Assembly: GCA_964528795.1 (NCBI GenBank)
Contig: CAZGUY010000006.1
Location: 1-33,263, forward strand
Length of the DNA stretch: 33,263 bases
Source of the DNA: DATFJC01 sp964528795
GTDB taxonomy: Bacteria > Patescibacteriota > Patescibacteriia > UBA2591 > UBA6264
Direction of reading: 5' to 3'
The translations under genes and the position numbers were made by a program. The notes below the pieces were generated by a model. The model ran no database searches and was not told the origin of the DNA. It saw nothing but the letters and a program-made list of their open reading frames with translations. Positions 14,688-21,193 of the stretch are shown piece by piece (position 1 is the first letter of the stretch; every line of letters begins with the position of its first letter).

Positions 14688-15905
14688 ATGCAAAAAAGGA
14701 CAATCACAACTTATCTGTCATTACACTTCTTTATTAAGTTTTTCTTTTCGTTCCATGCTGCAGTATATGTTGCTTACCTTTTAGAACATAACCTTAGCTT
14801 ATTTCAAGTAAATATTACAAATCTTTGTTTTATGTTTTCTGTGTTTTTACTTGAAATACCTACTGGAGCAATAGCTGACATATTTGGAAGAAAAACTTCT
14901 TTTGTTCTTTCAAATATTGTAACTGGGTTAGGATTTATAGTTTATGGTGTTTCTCAAGGTTTTATAGGTTTTATTAGTGCAGAAATTATAATAGCTATTG
15001 GAGTAACGCTCAGTTCAGGTTCTTTTGAAGCTTGGATGGTTGATACTCTAAAATACCATAATTGGGACGGGAAAATGGTTAAAATATTTCATAATCAGAG
15101 TAGAATTGAAAGTTTAGCTAAACTACTAGGTGGATTATTAGGAGCCTATATAGGAATTAAAACTCTGTCACTACCCTTTATTGTTTCTGGCTGTGGACTT
15201 TTAATAGTATCTTTAGTTTCTTTCTTTGTTATGGAAGAAAAATACTTTAAAAAAGAAGATAGTGAATACAGCCCACTAGAAGATATTACAAAGATATGCA
15301 AAGATAGTATCAAGTATGGCTTAAAAAACAAAACCATTCTCCTTGTTACAACGGTAGTAGTAATTATGAATATAGCCTTTCAGCCATTAAATATGTATTG
15401 GCAACCCCACTTTAAACCCTTTATATCAGACAGTCAGCAATATTTTGGTTTTATTTGGGTAGGAATAGTAATATTTAGTGCTATTGGGAATGAACTTGTT
15501 AAATGGTTTAGTAAAAAGTTCAAGAATATTAAACTAGGTTATGTAATAGTTGGAACCACAATGGGTTTTATGATATTTTTGGCCTGCTCTTCCCTATTTG
15601 TTGTATCACTAGTTGGTTACATGTTTCATGAAATCTCAAGAGGCTTAGAAAAAACTTATACTAGAACTATAATTCAAAAGAATATCCCATCTAAAAAAAG
15701 AGCTACTATTAAATCTTTTGTTTCTATGTCCAAAACTGGAGCAGCTGGAATAGGACTTATAGTTTTTGGCTTAATAGCAGATAAGTTCACAATTAATGTA
15801 TCCTGGATTGTCGCAGGTCTTGTCATATTAATTGTTTTACCATTTTTGATATTTATAAATGGTAAACTCTATATTGACAATGACCAAAACAAAAAGACTC
15901 CCTAA
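14688..15905 (+). CDS. MFS transporter, probable efflux permease
   Basis: A 405-aa major facilitator with about 11-12 hydrophobic segments. The loop 2-3 motif A is ADIFGRKTSFV (canonical GxLaDrxGRK), preceded by the LLEIPTGA segment common in drug/metabolite exporters of the MFS_1 family. A second-half motif A-like segment is absent. The ATG at 14688 is fixed by AGAAAGGAGG 6-7 nt upstream, one of the strongest ribosome-binding sites in the window. It is a monocistronic plus-strand gene between opposite-strand genes, with an attenuator-like leader and its own terminator. These features suggest an inducible, possibly horizontally acquired exporter. The substrate cannot be told; antibiotics are a guess based on the leader. 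Confidence 0.85.
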   Translation: MQKRTITTYLSLHFFIKFFFSFHAAVYVAYLLEHNLSLFQVNITNLCFMFSVFLLEIPTGAIADIFGRKTSFVLSNIVTGLGFIVYGVSQGFIGFISAEIIIAIGVTLSSGSFEAWMVDTLKYHNWDGKMVKIFHNQSRIESLAKLLGGLLGAYIGIKTLSLPFIVSGCGLLIVSLVSFFVMEEKYFKKEDSEYSPLEDITKICKDSIKYGLKNKTILLVTTVVVIMNIAFQPLNMYWQPHFKPFISDSQQYFGFIWVGIVIFSAIGNELVKWFSKKFKNIKLGYVIVGTTMGFMIFLACSSLFVVSLVGYMFHEISRGLEKTYTRTIIQKNIPSKKRATIKSFVSMSKTGAAGIGLIVFGLIADKFTINVSWIVAGLVILIVLPFLIFINGKLYIDNDQNKKTP

Positions 15906-15930
15906 AATTAAAAAAATTGGGAGTCTTTTT
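15891..15930. terminator. Bidirectional terminator between MFS and tsaB
   Basis: AAAAAGACTCCC (15891-15902) and GGGAGTCTTTTT (15919-15930) form a perfect 12-bp stem with a 16-nt loop. The A-tract/T-tract ends serve both strands. The MFS stop codon is in the loop, and the convergent tsaB gene ends at 15934. Confidence 0.85.
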
Positions 15931-15933
15931 TAT

Positions 15934-16335
15934 TTAAGAAATATTTGGCTCTTTTCCATAAAAAGGTAAAACCATTTTAAAACCAGATTTTTCTTTGATT
16001 TTATTTAAGCCTTGATTTATAATTTCTTTTTCATTTAAATCATTAGGATTAGAAACACCAATAACTGGAATTTTTTGAGTCCACCCTATAGTATTACAAA
16101 TAGAAAGAGCTTTTCGAATTACACTAAAAGCACCCGGACCGGAAAAAACTATAATGCCAGCAATATTTTTTAAAGTAATATCTTGATTTAATAAAAGATT
16201 TTCAATTCCTTCTAATATATCAGCCCCTTTGTATCCCTCTTTATTTAAGAGTTTTTTTTCAATCACCTTACCATTTTCCTTAATTAAGGCACATTTAGTT
16301 TTTTGCTCTAATAGGTTGTTTATAAACAAGTACAT
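15934..16335 (-). CDS. tsaB: TsaB-like tRNA threonylcarbamoyladenosine biosynthesis protein (short)
   Basis: TsaB is the inactive-kinase-fold partner that binds TsaD and supports t6A37 formation in ANN-decoding tRNAs. The recognisable core is KNIAGIIVFSGPGAFSVIRKALSICNTIGWTQKIPVIGVS, matching the GPGSFTGLRIGLA...G.A....P..GVS signature of the family. The N-terminal strand is LFINNLLEQKTKCALI, where most TsaB have an Asp after FI. At 133 aa it lacks the C-terminal half of the usual protein of about 220 aa; only the N-terminal ASKHA lobe used for TsaD dimerisation remains. It seems complete rather than broken, because it ends near a terminator. tsaD and tsaE are not in the window. Confidence 0.75.
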   Translation of the reverse strand: MYLFINNLLEQKTKCALIKENGKVIEKKLLNKEGYKGADILEGIENLLLNQDITLKNIAGIIVFSGPGAFSVIRKALSICNTIGWTQKIPVIGVSNPNDLNEKEIINQGLNKIKEKSGFKMVLPFYGKEPNIS

Positions 16336-16338
16336 AAG

Positions 16339-16367
16339 TTTACATAGATTATTAATTTTATTATAAT
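16339..16367 (+). promoter_or_regulatory. Sigma-70 promoter of the 709-aa membrane protein gene
   Basis: TTTACA (16339-16344) and perfect TATAAT (16362-16367) are 17 nt apart. Transcription should start near 16374, leaving about 27 nt of 5' UTR with no Shine-Dalgarno sequence before the ATG at 16401. Confidence 0.75.
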
Positions 16368-16400
16368 ACTTAATGTAAAACTAATCAACCTATTAAAAGT

Positions 16401-18530
16401 ATGGCATTAATAAATTTCTCTAAATTTAATATTAAAGGTTCAGATTCTGATATTTATAGTAAAATTCATATTAGTACCCCTAAAAAAACACTAAAGCGTT
16501 TTGGTAAATTAGGGCTAATAATTAATTCTGAACTCCCCCAGAATAAAGATTCAAAACAAGAAATTAAAGACAAGTTTCAAGAATTAATTGATTTAGCAGT
16601 TAATAAATTTTATAACAATAAGAAAAGCGGAGCTAATCAAGAAAAAGAATTTGAAAAACTATTACAGCAAATAAACAACTGGCTCCAATCCAAGAAAAAG
16701 ATTTTAAATAAATTAAAAGATTTCAATGTAACAGTTATTAACGCTAGAGAAGAAAAATTAATCTTTAGCCAAATAGGAGATATAGGAATATACTTACAAA
16801 GTTCAAGCCCGAAACTAACTGAAATATCGCAAAAAAATAAAGACAAAAAATTTTCTGATATTGTAAACGGGGCATTAAAAAAAGATAACAAACTTTTAAT
16901 CACGTCTAAAAATATTTTCGATCATTTTTCTTTTAAAAAGATAACTCAATTAATTAAGAAAAATAGCCCAGAAAAAGCAATTGAAAAAATCAAAGACCTT
17001 TTACCAGAATCAGCTAAAAATGAAAATTTTATTGGCGGAATTTTAAAATTGACTAATTCTACAAATAGTTCTAATAAAAAAGATAAGCCTAAAAAAGACA
17101 AAAGTAAAGAGGAAAAAGAAGAGAAAACTAAAGAAAAAGTCAAAAATAAAGATAAAAAGAAACTAAAAAAAGATAACCAAAAAGAACCCAAAAAAACAAA
17201 AGAAAAAGACAAAAATAAATCTTCCAAAAAGGGCGACAAAAAGAAAGACAAGAAAGGGAAAAAATCTAAAAAAGAAGACAAAAAAGACGATAAAGAGAAT
17301 AAAGAAGATAATAACCCAAAACAGAAGAAAACCAAACCTTCCTCAATCAAGCCTAGTGAAAAATCTTCTAATAATAAAATTAACCCTAAAAAAATAGAAA
17401 AAATGTCAAAAAGAAAATTTAAAAAAACCAAAAAAAGCCATTTAATTGCTTTAATAGTAGTAATTCTTTTTGCTGGGCTCTTTACGGTTAGTATGATAAT
17501 TGTAAGTAACAAACGGACTGCCCAAAAAGAGCAAAAACAGTATACTACTTTAGTAAATAAGATTGAAAACAAAAAAGCTGAACTTACTTCAGCTCTGATA
17601 GCAGAAGAATCTAACGTTAAAATAAAACTAAGCGAAATGAAAGATTTGTTGGAACAATTACCCAAAGACAGTGAAAAACACAAACAAGTCTATAATGACT
17701 ATTATTCTAGTTATAAAAGTGCTTTTAACAAATTATATAATATAACCTCTATAAAATCCCCAAGAATACTAACCAATCTTACTGACGTTAATAAAAAAAT
17801 CAACACTAAAGACTTAGCCAAAATCGGAAATAATCTTTATATTCTAAGTGCTAAAAATAACTACATTTATCGTTATAACCTTGAAAATAATACCCCAACA
17901 GTTGTTAATGAAACCTCTAAGAATGTCAGCCTTTTAAACGAAATAACTAAATTAGATAGTGATAATTTGCTTGGAGAAAATAATAATAATCTTGCCAGTT
18001 TTAATATTGTAGACAAAAAACTTGAACCCCTTACTATTCAATCAGAACACGAACAGAAAATTAAAGACGTAATAGCTTATAACAATAGAATTTACACTCT
18101 TGAACCTAATAATAACCAAATATACAAGTACTCTAGATCAATAGAGGGTTTTAGTAAGGAAGAATCTTGGATTCAAGATGATACAAGTATTGAAAATGCG
18201 TTATCAATAGCTATTGATGGCTCTATATACGTTTTATTAAAAGGGGGTAATATAATAAAACTTTATACTGGGAAAAAAACTGAGTTTAATAACCCTGAAT
18301 TTAACCCTCCAATATCCTTAGATACTAAAATTGCAACCAACTATGACTTAAACTACCTTTACCTTTTAGACCCCTCAAGTAAACGTTTAATAAAAATCTC
18401 TAAACAAGGTAATATTAAAAAACAATATACTAGCCCCCAATTTGGAGAAGTTAAAGATTTTATTATTTCAGAAAACGAAAATAAAGCCTGGATACTTTCA
18501 GGTTCAAAAATATTCGAAATAGATCTTTAA
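16401..18530 (+). CDS. Membrane protein: degenerate PP2C-like domain, Lys-rich linker, TM, propeller-like domain
   Basis: 709 aa in four parts. Residues 1-205 look like a divergent PP2C-type phosphatase: FSQIGDIGIYL (123-133) sits where PP2C has vGDSRaYl, and KLLITSKNIFDHFS (164-177) where it has lLLcTDGlwd. The metal-binding Asp of TDG is replaced (TSK), so it is probably inactive. Residues 226-345 are a Lys/Asp/Glu-rich linker. One membrane segment (347-369) follows, then a helical stretch (375-450) and a C-terminal region with repeated strand motifs (NNLYILSAKNNYIYRYNL, NRIYTLEPNNNQIYKYS, SIYVLLKGGNIIKLY, DLNYLYLLDPSSKRLIKIS), which suggest a beta-propeller outside the cell. Similar architectures occur in CPR genomes as uncharacterised proteins. 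Part of the linker DNA is nearly identical to rplL. Confidence 0.75.
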   Translation: MALINFSKFNIKGSDSDIYSKIHISTPKKTLKRFGKLGLIINSELPQNKDSKQEIKDKFQELIDLAVNKFYNNKKSGANQEKEFEKLLQQINNWLQSKKKILNKLKDFNVTVINAREEKLIFSQIGDIGIYLQSSSPKLTEISQKNKDKKFSDIVNGALKKDNKLLITSKNIFDHFSFKKITQLIKKNSPEKAIEKIKDLLPESAKNENFIGGILKLTNSTNSSNKKDKPKKDKSKEEKEEKTKEKVKNKDKKKLKKDNQKEPKKTKEKDKNKSSKKGDKKKDKKGKKSKKEDKKDDKENKEDNNPKQKKTKPSSIKPSEKSSNNKINPKKIEKMSKRKFKKTKKSHLIALIVVILFAGLFTVSMIIVSNKRTAQKEQKQYTTLVNKIENKKAELTSALIAEESNVKIKLSEMKDLLEQLPKDSEKHKQVYNDYYSSYKSAFNKLYNITSIKSPRILTNLTDVNKKINTKDLAKIGNNLYILSAKNNYIYRYNLENNTPTVVNETSKNVSLLNEITKLDSDNLLGENNNNLASFNIVDKKLEPLTIQSEHEQKIKDVIAYNNRIYTLEPNNNQIYKYSRSIEGFSKEESWIQDDTSIENALSIAIDGSIYVLLKGGNIIKLYTGKKTEFNNPEFNPPISLDTKIATNYDLNYLYLLDPSSKRLIKISKQGNIKKQYTSPQFGEVKDFIISENENKAWILSGSKIFEIDL
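17217..17246 (+). repeat. 30-nt segment shared with the rplL extension
   Basis: This segment, encoding the core of KSSKKGDKKK in the lysine linker, matches the minus strand of 19136-19165 at 29 of 30 positions (the only difference is GGGCGAC versus GGGAGAC). It makes an inverted repeat pair about 1.9 kb apart. Confidence 0.85.
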
Positions 18531-18566
18531 ATTTAATAAAGATCTCTTACTTATTGATATAAATAA

Positions 18567-18599
18567 AAAATCTACGAGAAACAAACTCTCGTAGATTTT
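18567..18599. terminator. Bidirectional terminator between the 709-aa gene and rplL
   Basis: AAAATCTACGAGA (18567-18579) and TCTCGTAGATTTT (18587-18599) form a perfect 13-bp stem with a 7-nt loop and A/T tracts on both sides. It lies between two convergent genes. Confidence 0.9.
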
Positions 18600-18625
18600 A
18601 TTTTTTTCTATTAAAAGAAGAGACG

Positions 18626-19207
18626 TTATTTCAGGGTAATCTTAGCACCAGCGTCCTCTAGTTTTTCTTTCATCTTTTCAGCATCTTCTTTTGGAACTTG
18701 ATTCTTAATAACTTTTGGGGCATTATCAGCCATTTCCTTAGCTTCTTTAAGACCAATAGAGACAAATTCTCTAATACCCTTAATAACAGAAATTTTATTG
18801 GAACCGGTTTCAGTTAATTCTACATCATAGACTGACTTTTCTTCATCTTCATCTTCTTGACCTGAATCACCACCTTGGGCAGGAGCAGCTGCTACTGGTT
18901 GAGCCGAAACACCAAATTTCTTTTCAAGAATTTTAACTAATTCTGAAAGATCAATTACGCTCATATTCTCTATTTCTTCAACTATGTCCTTAAATTTTTT
19001 AGGGACCTCAACTTCTTCTCCTTTGTCTTTTTTCTTGTCTTTCTTTTTGTCTTTTTTCTTAGACTTTTTTTTCTTTTTATCTTCTTTCTTGTCTTTCTTT
19101 TTATCTTCTTTCTTATCTTTCTTTTTTGAATCTTTTTTCTTTTTGTCTCCCTTTTTGGAAGATTTTTTCTCATCTTCCTCTTTTTTTTGTTTTTTTTCTT
19201 TAGCCAT
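18626..19207 (-). CDS. rplL: Ribosomal protein bL12 (L7/L12) with Lys-rich N-terminal extension
   Basis: bL12 forms the stalk of the large subunit that recruits translation GTPases. The usual protein is about 120-128 aa; this one is 193. Residues 67-193 are normal: the N-terminal dimerisation/L10-binding helix (VEEIENMSVIDLSELVKILE), Ala/Gln/Gly hinge (QPVAAAPAQGG) and C-terminal domain (VIKGIREFVSIGLKEAKEM, VPKEDAEKMKEKLEDAGAKI). Residues 1-66 are an added tract of almost only Lys, Asp and Glu, including two KKDKKEDK repeats. The start MAKEKKQKK is the only upstream Met and the tract has no internal Met, so a shorter start would need another codon. It is the second gene of the L10 operon. 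The extension is intact in frame over 66 codons. Confidence 0.95.
   Translation of the reverse strand: MAKEKKQKKEEDEKKSSKKGDKKKKDSKKKDKKEDKKKDKKEDKKKKKSKKKDKKKDKKKDKGEEVEVPKKFKDIVEEIENMSVIDLSELVKILEKKFGVSAQPVAAAPAQGGDSGQEDEDEEKSVYDVELTETGSNKISVIKGIREFVSIGLKEAKEMADNAPKVIKNQVPKEDAEKMKEKLEDAGAKITLK
19076..19123 (-). repeat. Two tandem 24-nt repeats in the rplL extension
   Basis: Units 19076-19099 and 19100-19123 differ at one base (GAC versus GAT on the coding strand) and each encodes KKDKKEDK. They suggest growth of the lysine tract by in-frame tandem duplication. Confidence 0.85.
19136..19165 (-). repeat. 30-nt segment shared with the 709-aa gene linker
   Basis: The minus strand encodes KSSKKGDKKK in bL12 and matches 17217-17246 with one mismatch. 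Codon choice is the same throughout, which favours DNA copying over independent convergence on lysine. Confidence 0.85.
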
Positions 19208-19246
19208 AAAAATATGTGTTAATTAATTTAATTAAATAATATCTAT

Positions 19247-19771
19247 TTAAGACTTTTTATCTTTAATATTAGATAAAGCACAAACTAAATTGTTTAAATT
19301 ACCATTTAAGGCATGAACAAAATTATTAACTGGTGCTTTAATCGTTAATACAAATTTAGATAATAATTGGTCATAAGTTGGAATCTCGGCCAATTCTTTA
19401 ATTTTACTAGCTTCAATATATTCTTTTTCAAAAATACCGCCTTGGGGGTTCATTTCTTCATGTTCTTCTCGGAATTCTTCTATAATACGAGCCGGTTCCA
19501 AAGGACTTTCATAACCAAATACTAAACCTGCTCCACCTTTAATTTTGTCTACCCACTCTTTTTCAAGTTGGGTGTCTTCAAGAGCTATTTCTAAAAGAGT
19601 TTTTTTAGCTACTAAGTATCTACAATCTCTATCTTTAGCCATTTTTCTAAAGTCCTCAATTGAACCTACGTCTAAGCCGTAATAATCAACAAACATAACT
19701 GAACTTGCCTTTTTTAACTCTTGTTCAAGCTCTTCAATAATTTGTTTTTTTTGTTCTCTTGTTTTAGCCAT
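19247..19771 (-). CDS. rplJ: Ribosomal protein uL10
   Basis: uL10 anchors bL12 dimers to the 23S rRNA GTPase-associated centre and autoregulates its operon by binding the mRNA leader. The 174-aa protein begins MAKTREQKKQIIEELEQELK, has the VMFVDYYGLDVGSIEDFRKMAKD segment and RYLVAKKTLLEIAL, and ends with the helix that carries bL12 (LTIKAPVNNFVHALNGNLNNLVCALSNIKDKK). Length is normal. Distance to rplL is 39 nt. Translation start lacks a Shine-Dalgarno. The L10 leader lies immediately upstream. Confidence 0.96.
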   Translation of the reverse strand: MAKTREQKKQIIEELEQELKKASSVMFVDYYGLDVGSIEDFRKMAKDRDCRYLVAKKTLLEIALEDTQLEKEWVDKIKGGAGLVFGYESPLEPARIIEEFREEHEEMNPQGGIFEKEYIEASKIKELAEIPTYDQLLSKFVLTIKAPVNNFVHALNGNLNNLVCALSNIKDKKS

Positions 19772-19801
19772 AAGTTTAAAAAAATAATCTGCGAATTAAA
19801 T

Positions 19802-19883
19802 ACCGCAGACTTTTATACAAAAATCTTTATTTTTCTTACCTCGGTAGGAAATTAAGCTATTTCTAGCACCCACTGTCTGCGGT
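19802..19883 (-). ncRNA. Ribosomal protein L10 leader
   Basis: On the minus strand, ACCGCAGAC (19875-19883) pairs over 9 bp with GTCTGCGGT (19802-19810), closing an 82-nt domain. Inside, GTGGG pairs with CCTAC, and GCTA-GAAA-TAGC (19856-19867) forms a GNRA-capped hairpin, followed by TTAAT and CCGAGGTAAG. The CAGACAG...TAAT...CCTACCGAGG order is that of known L10 leaders, the binding site of the L10(L12)n complex that represses rplJ-rplL. It starts directly after the promoter. Confidence 0.88.
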
Positions 19884-19891
19884 TATATATA

Positions 19892-19919
19892 ATTTTAACA
19901 ATTTAGTTTTTAATGTCAA
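19892..19919 (-). promoter_or_regulatory. Promoter of the rplJ-rplL operon
   Basis: On the minus strand, perfect TTGACA (19914-19919) and TAAAAT (19892-19897) are 16 nt apart. The expected transcription start falls at the 5' end of the L10 leader. Confidence 0.8.
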
Positions 19920-19934
19920 TAGCCTTTTCCACAA

Positions 19935-20636
19935 TTATTCTATCAAAGTACCCTTAAAATCCTTTCCTTGAATACATTTTTTTAAATTTTTGTAATTCTC
20001 CCCTTTTAAAACTACCACCCTCATATTATGTTTCTGAGCTTTTTGGCAAGCAATAGGACCAAATGGGGTTGAAAGCCCTGGCTCCCATTTACCTCCTATT
20101 ATATCCTTAAATTCTTGCCAACTTATTTTTTCTAAGGGTTTTGCATCTGAAAACTTATCAGGGTCTTTATCATATACAAAATCAACATCAGTTAGATTAT
20201 AAACAGTATCTACCCCAGCCTTTAAAGCCCAAAGAATAGTATTTAAATCACTTGAATTGCCTGGTTTCCAACCAGAAGCTATTATAATTTCTTCGTCTTT
20301 GGGAAGATTTTTAGGATCTTTTAAAACCTTATGATAAACTTTGGGTTTTAAAAATAATTTTACTAATTCAGCATTTAACTTAGTAGAAATAATACCCAGT
20401 TGATCTATCTCACCCTTTTCAAGATTATCTATTTTTTTAGCAGCATTCATATAATCGCGACTAGTCTTTCCTCCTCCAACCATGATAATAATCTGCTTAA
20501 CTGCTTTTAAATCTAAAAGAGACAAAAATCCTTTTCTAATTTTTTTTAAAAAAGAAACATCAATTCCACTTTCTGGAACTACTAAAGAGCCCCCTAATGA
20601 AAAAACTAATATTTTACCTGGTTTTTTTAATTTCAT
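19935..20636 (-). CDS. pyrH: UMP kinase, archaeal-type
   Basis: Amino-acid-kinase-fold enzyme making UDP from UMP and ATP. The 233-aa protein shows VFSLGGSLVVPESGIDVSFL (phosphate loop), IIMVGGGKTSRDYMNAA, ASGWKPGNSSDLNTI, YNLTDVDFVYDKDP and KWEPGLSTPFGPIA. The GWKPGxSxD and TDVDxVYDKDP forms with WEPG...PFxP resemble the archaeal-type family more than the usual bacterial PyrH. It ends the rpsB-to-pyrH run, 3 nt after the pilin gene, whereas most bacteria place pyrH directly after tsf and before frr. frr is not in the window. Confidence 0.88.
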   Translation of the reverse strand: MKLKKPGKILVFSLGGSLVVPESGIDVSFLKKIRKGFLSLLDLKAVKQIIIMVGGGKTSRDYMNAAKKIDNLEKGEIDQLGIISTKLNAELVKLFLKPKVYHKVLKDPKNLPKDEEIIIASGWKPGNSSDLNTILWALKAGVDTVYNLTDVDFVYDKDPDKFSDAKPLEKISWQEFKDIIGGKWEPGLSTPFGPIACQKAQKHNMRVVVLKGENYKNLKKCIQGKDFKGTLIE

Positions 20637-20639
20637 TTT

Positions 20640-21146
20640 TTATCTTGCTAACCAAATTTCAGGATCACCTTCTGCTTCACAGGCACGAATTGTTATAACA
20701 CCATCTTGACTTTTTTCTAAGGTATAACCAGTCATAGATTTTGACCAACCACCTTTACCATTAGGACTAACAGGTAAACTCTCTAAATATTCTTGCTTAA
20801 CTAAACCTGATAAATCTAAACAAAATTCCCCAGAAGCAGTTTCATCATTAACATTTGTTTCACAATAATCATTTAAAGAGTCACAATCATCACCACTCCC
20901 GTCAGTAATCATGTAAATTGCACCTGGTTTAGCTTTTTCAATGCTTGTTAAAAACGAACCGCCATTATCTACCTGGTCAACCTTAATAGCGTTTAAAATC
21001 TTGTTAGCACCAGTCCATCTTTTTTCATTTCTACTGTCTTGAAATCTAGCAATAGGATTAACAGCCACAAAAGCAATTACCCCAATAATTGCAAAAATAG
21101 CTACTACTATTAAAAATTCAATAAATGTAAAACCTTTTTTATTCAT
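20640..21146 (-). CDS. Type IV pilin-like prepilin
   Basis: A 168-aa prepilin with a class III signal: MNKKG followed by FTFIEFLIVVAIFAIIGVIAFVAV. PilD-type cleavage would be after Gly5, giving N-terminal Phe and the conserved Glu at position +5 (FTFIE). The NPIARFQDSRNEKRWTGANKILNAI segment after the membrane helix is typical of pilins common in CPR genomes (NPxxRFxDARNxxRxxDVxxIxNAI). Four cysteines lie in the DDCDSLNDYCET and EFCLDLSG stretches and near the C-terminus (RACEAEGD), which may form disulfides outside the cell. It is a single pilin gene with no assembly ATPase or platform gene here, 3 nt upstream of pyrH. Confidence 0.9.
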   Translation of the reverse strand: MNKKGFTFIEFLIVVAIFAIIGVIAFVAVNPIARFQDSRNEKRWTGANKILNAIKVDQVDNGGSFLTSIEKAKPGAIYMITDGSGDDCDSLNDYCETNVNDETASGEFCLDLSGLVKQEYLESLPVSPNGKGGWSKSMTGYTLEKSQDGVITIRACEAEGDPEIWLAR

Positions 21147-21193
21147 AAAATTATTTTTTTAAACTTTTAAATATATATTAAAAACCTTTAAGG

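Noticed and set aside
16946..17683. 245-codon minus-strand ORF opposite the 709-aa gene
   Set aside because: It is the complement of Lys codons, giving Phe/Leu/Ser-rich low-complexity sequence; the plus-strand gene explains it.
18984..19226. Ser/Phe/Leu-rich plus-strand ORF over the rplL extension
   Set aside because: It is the complement of the Lys-rich tract, a shadow of bL12.
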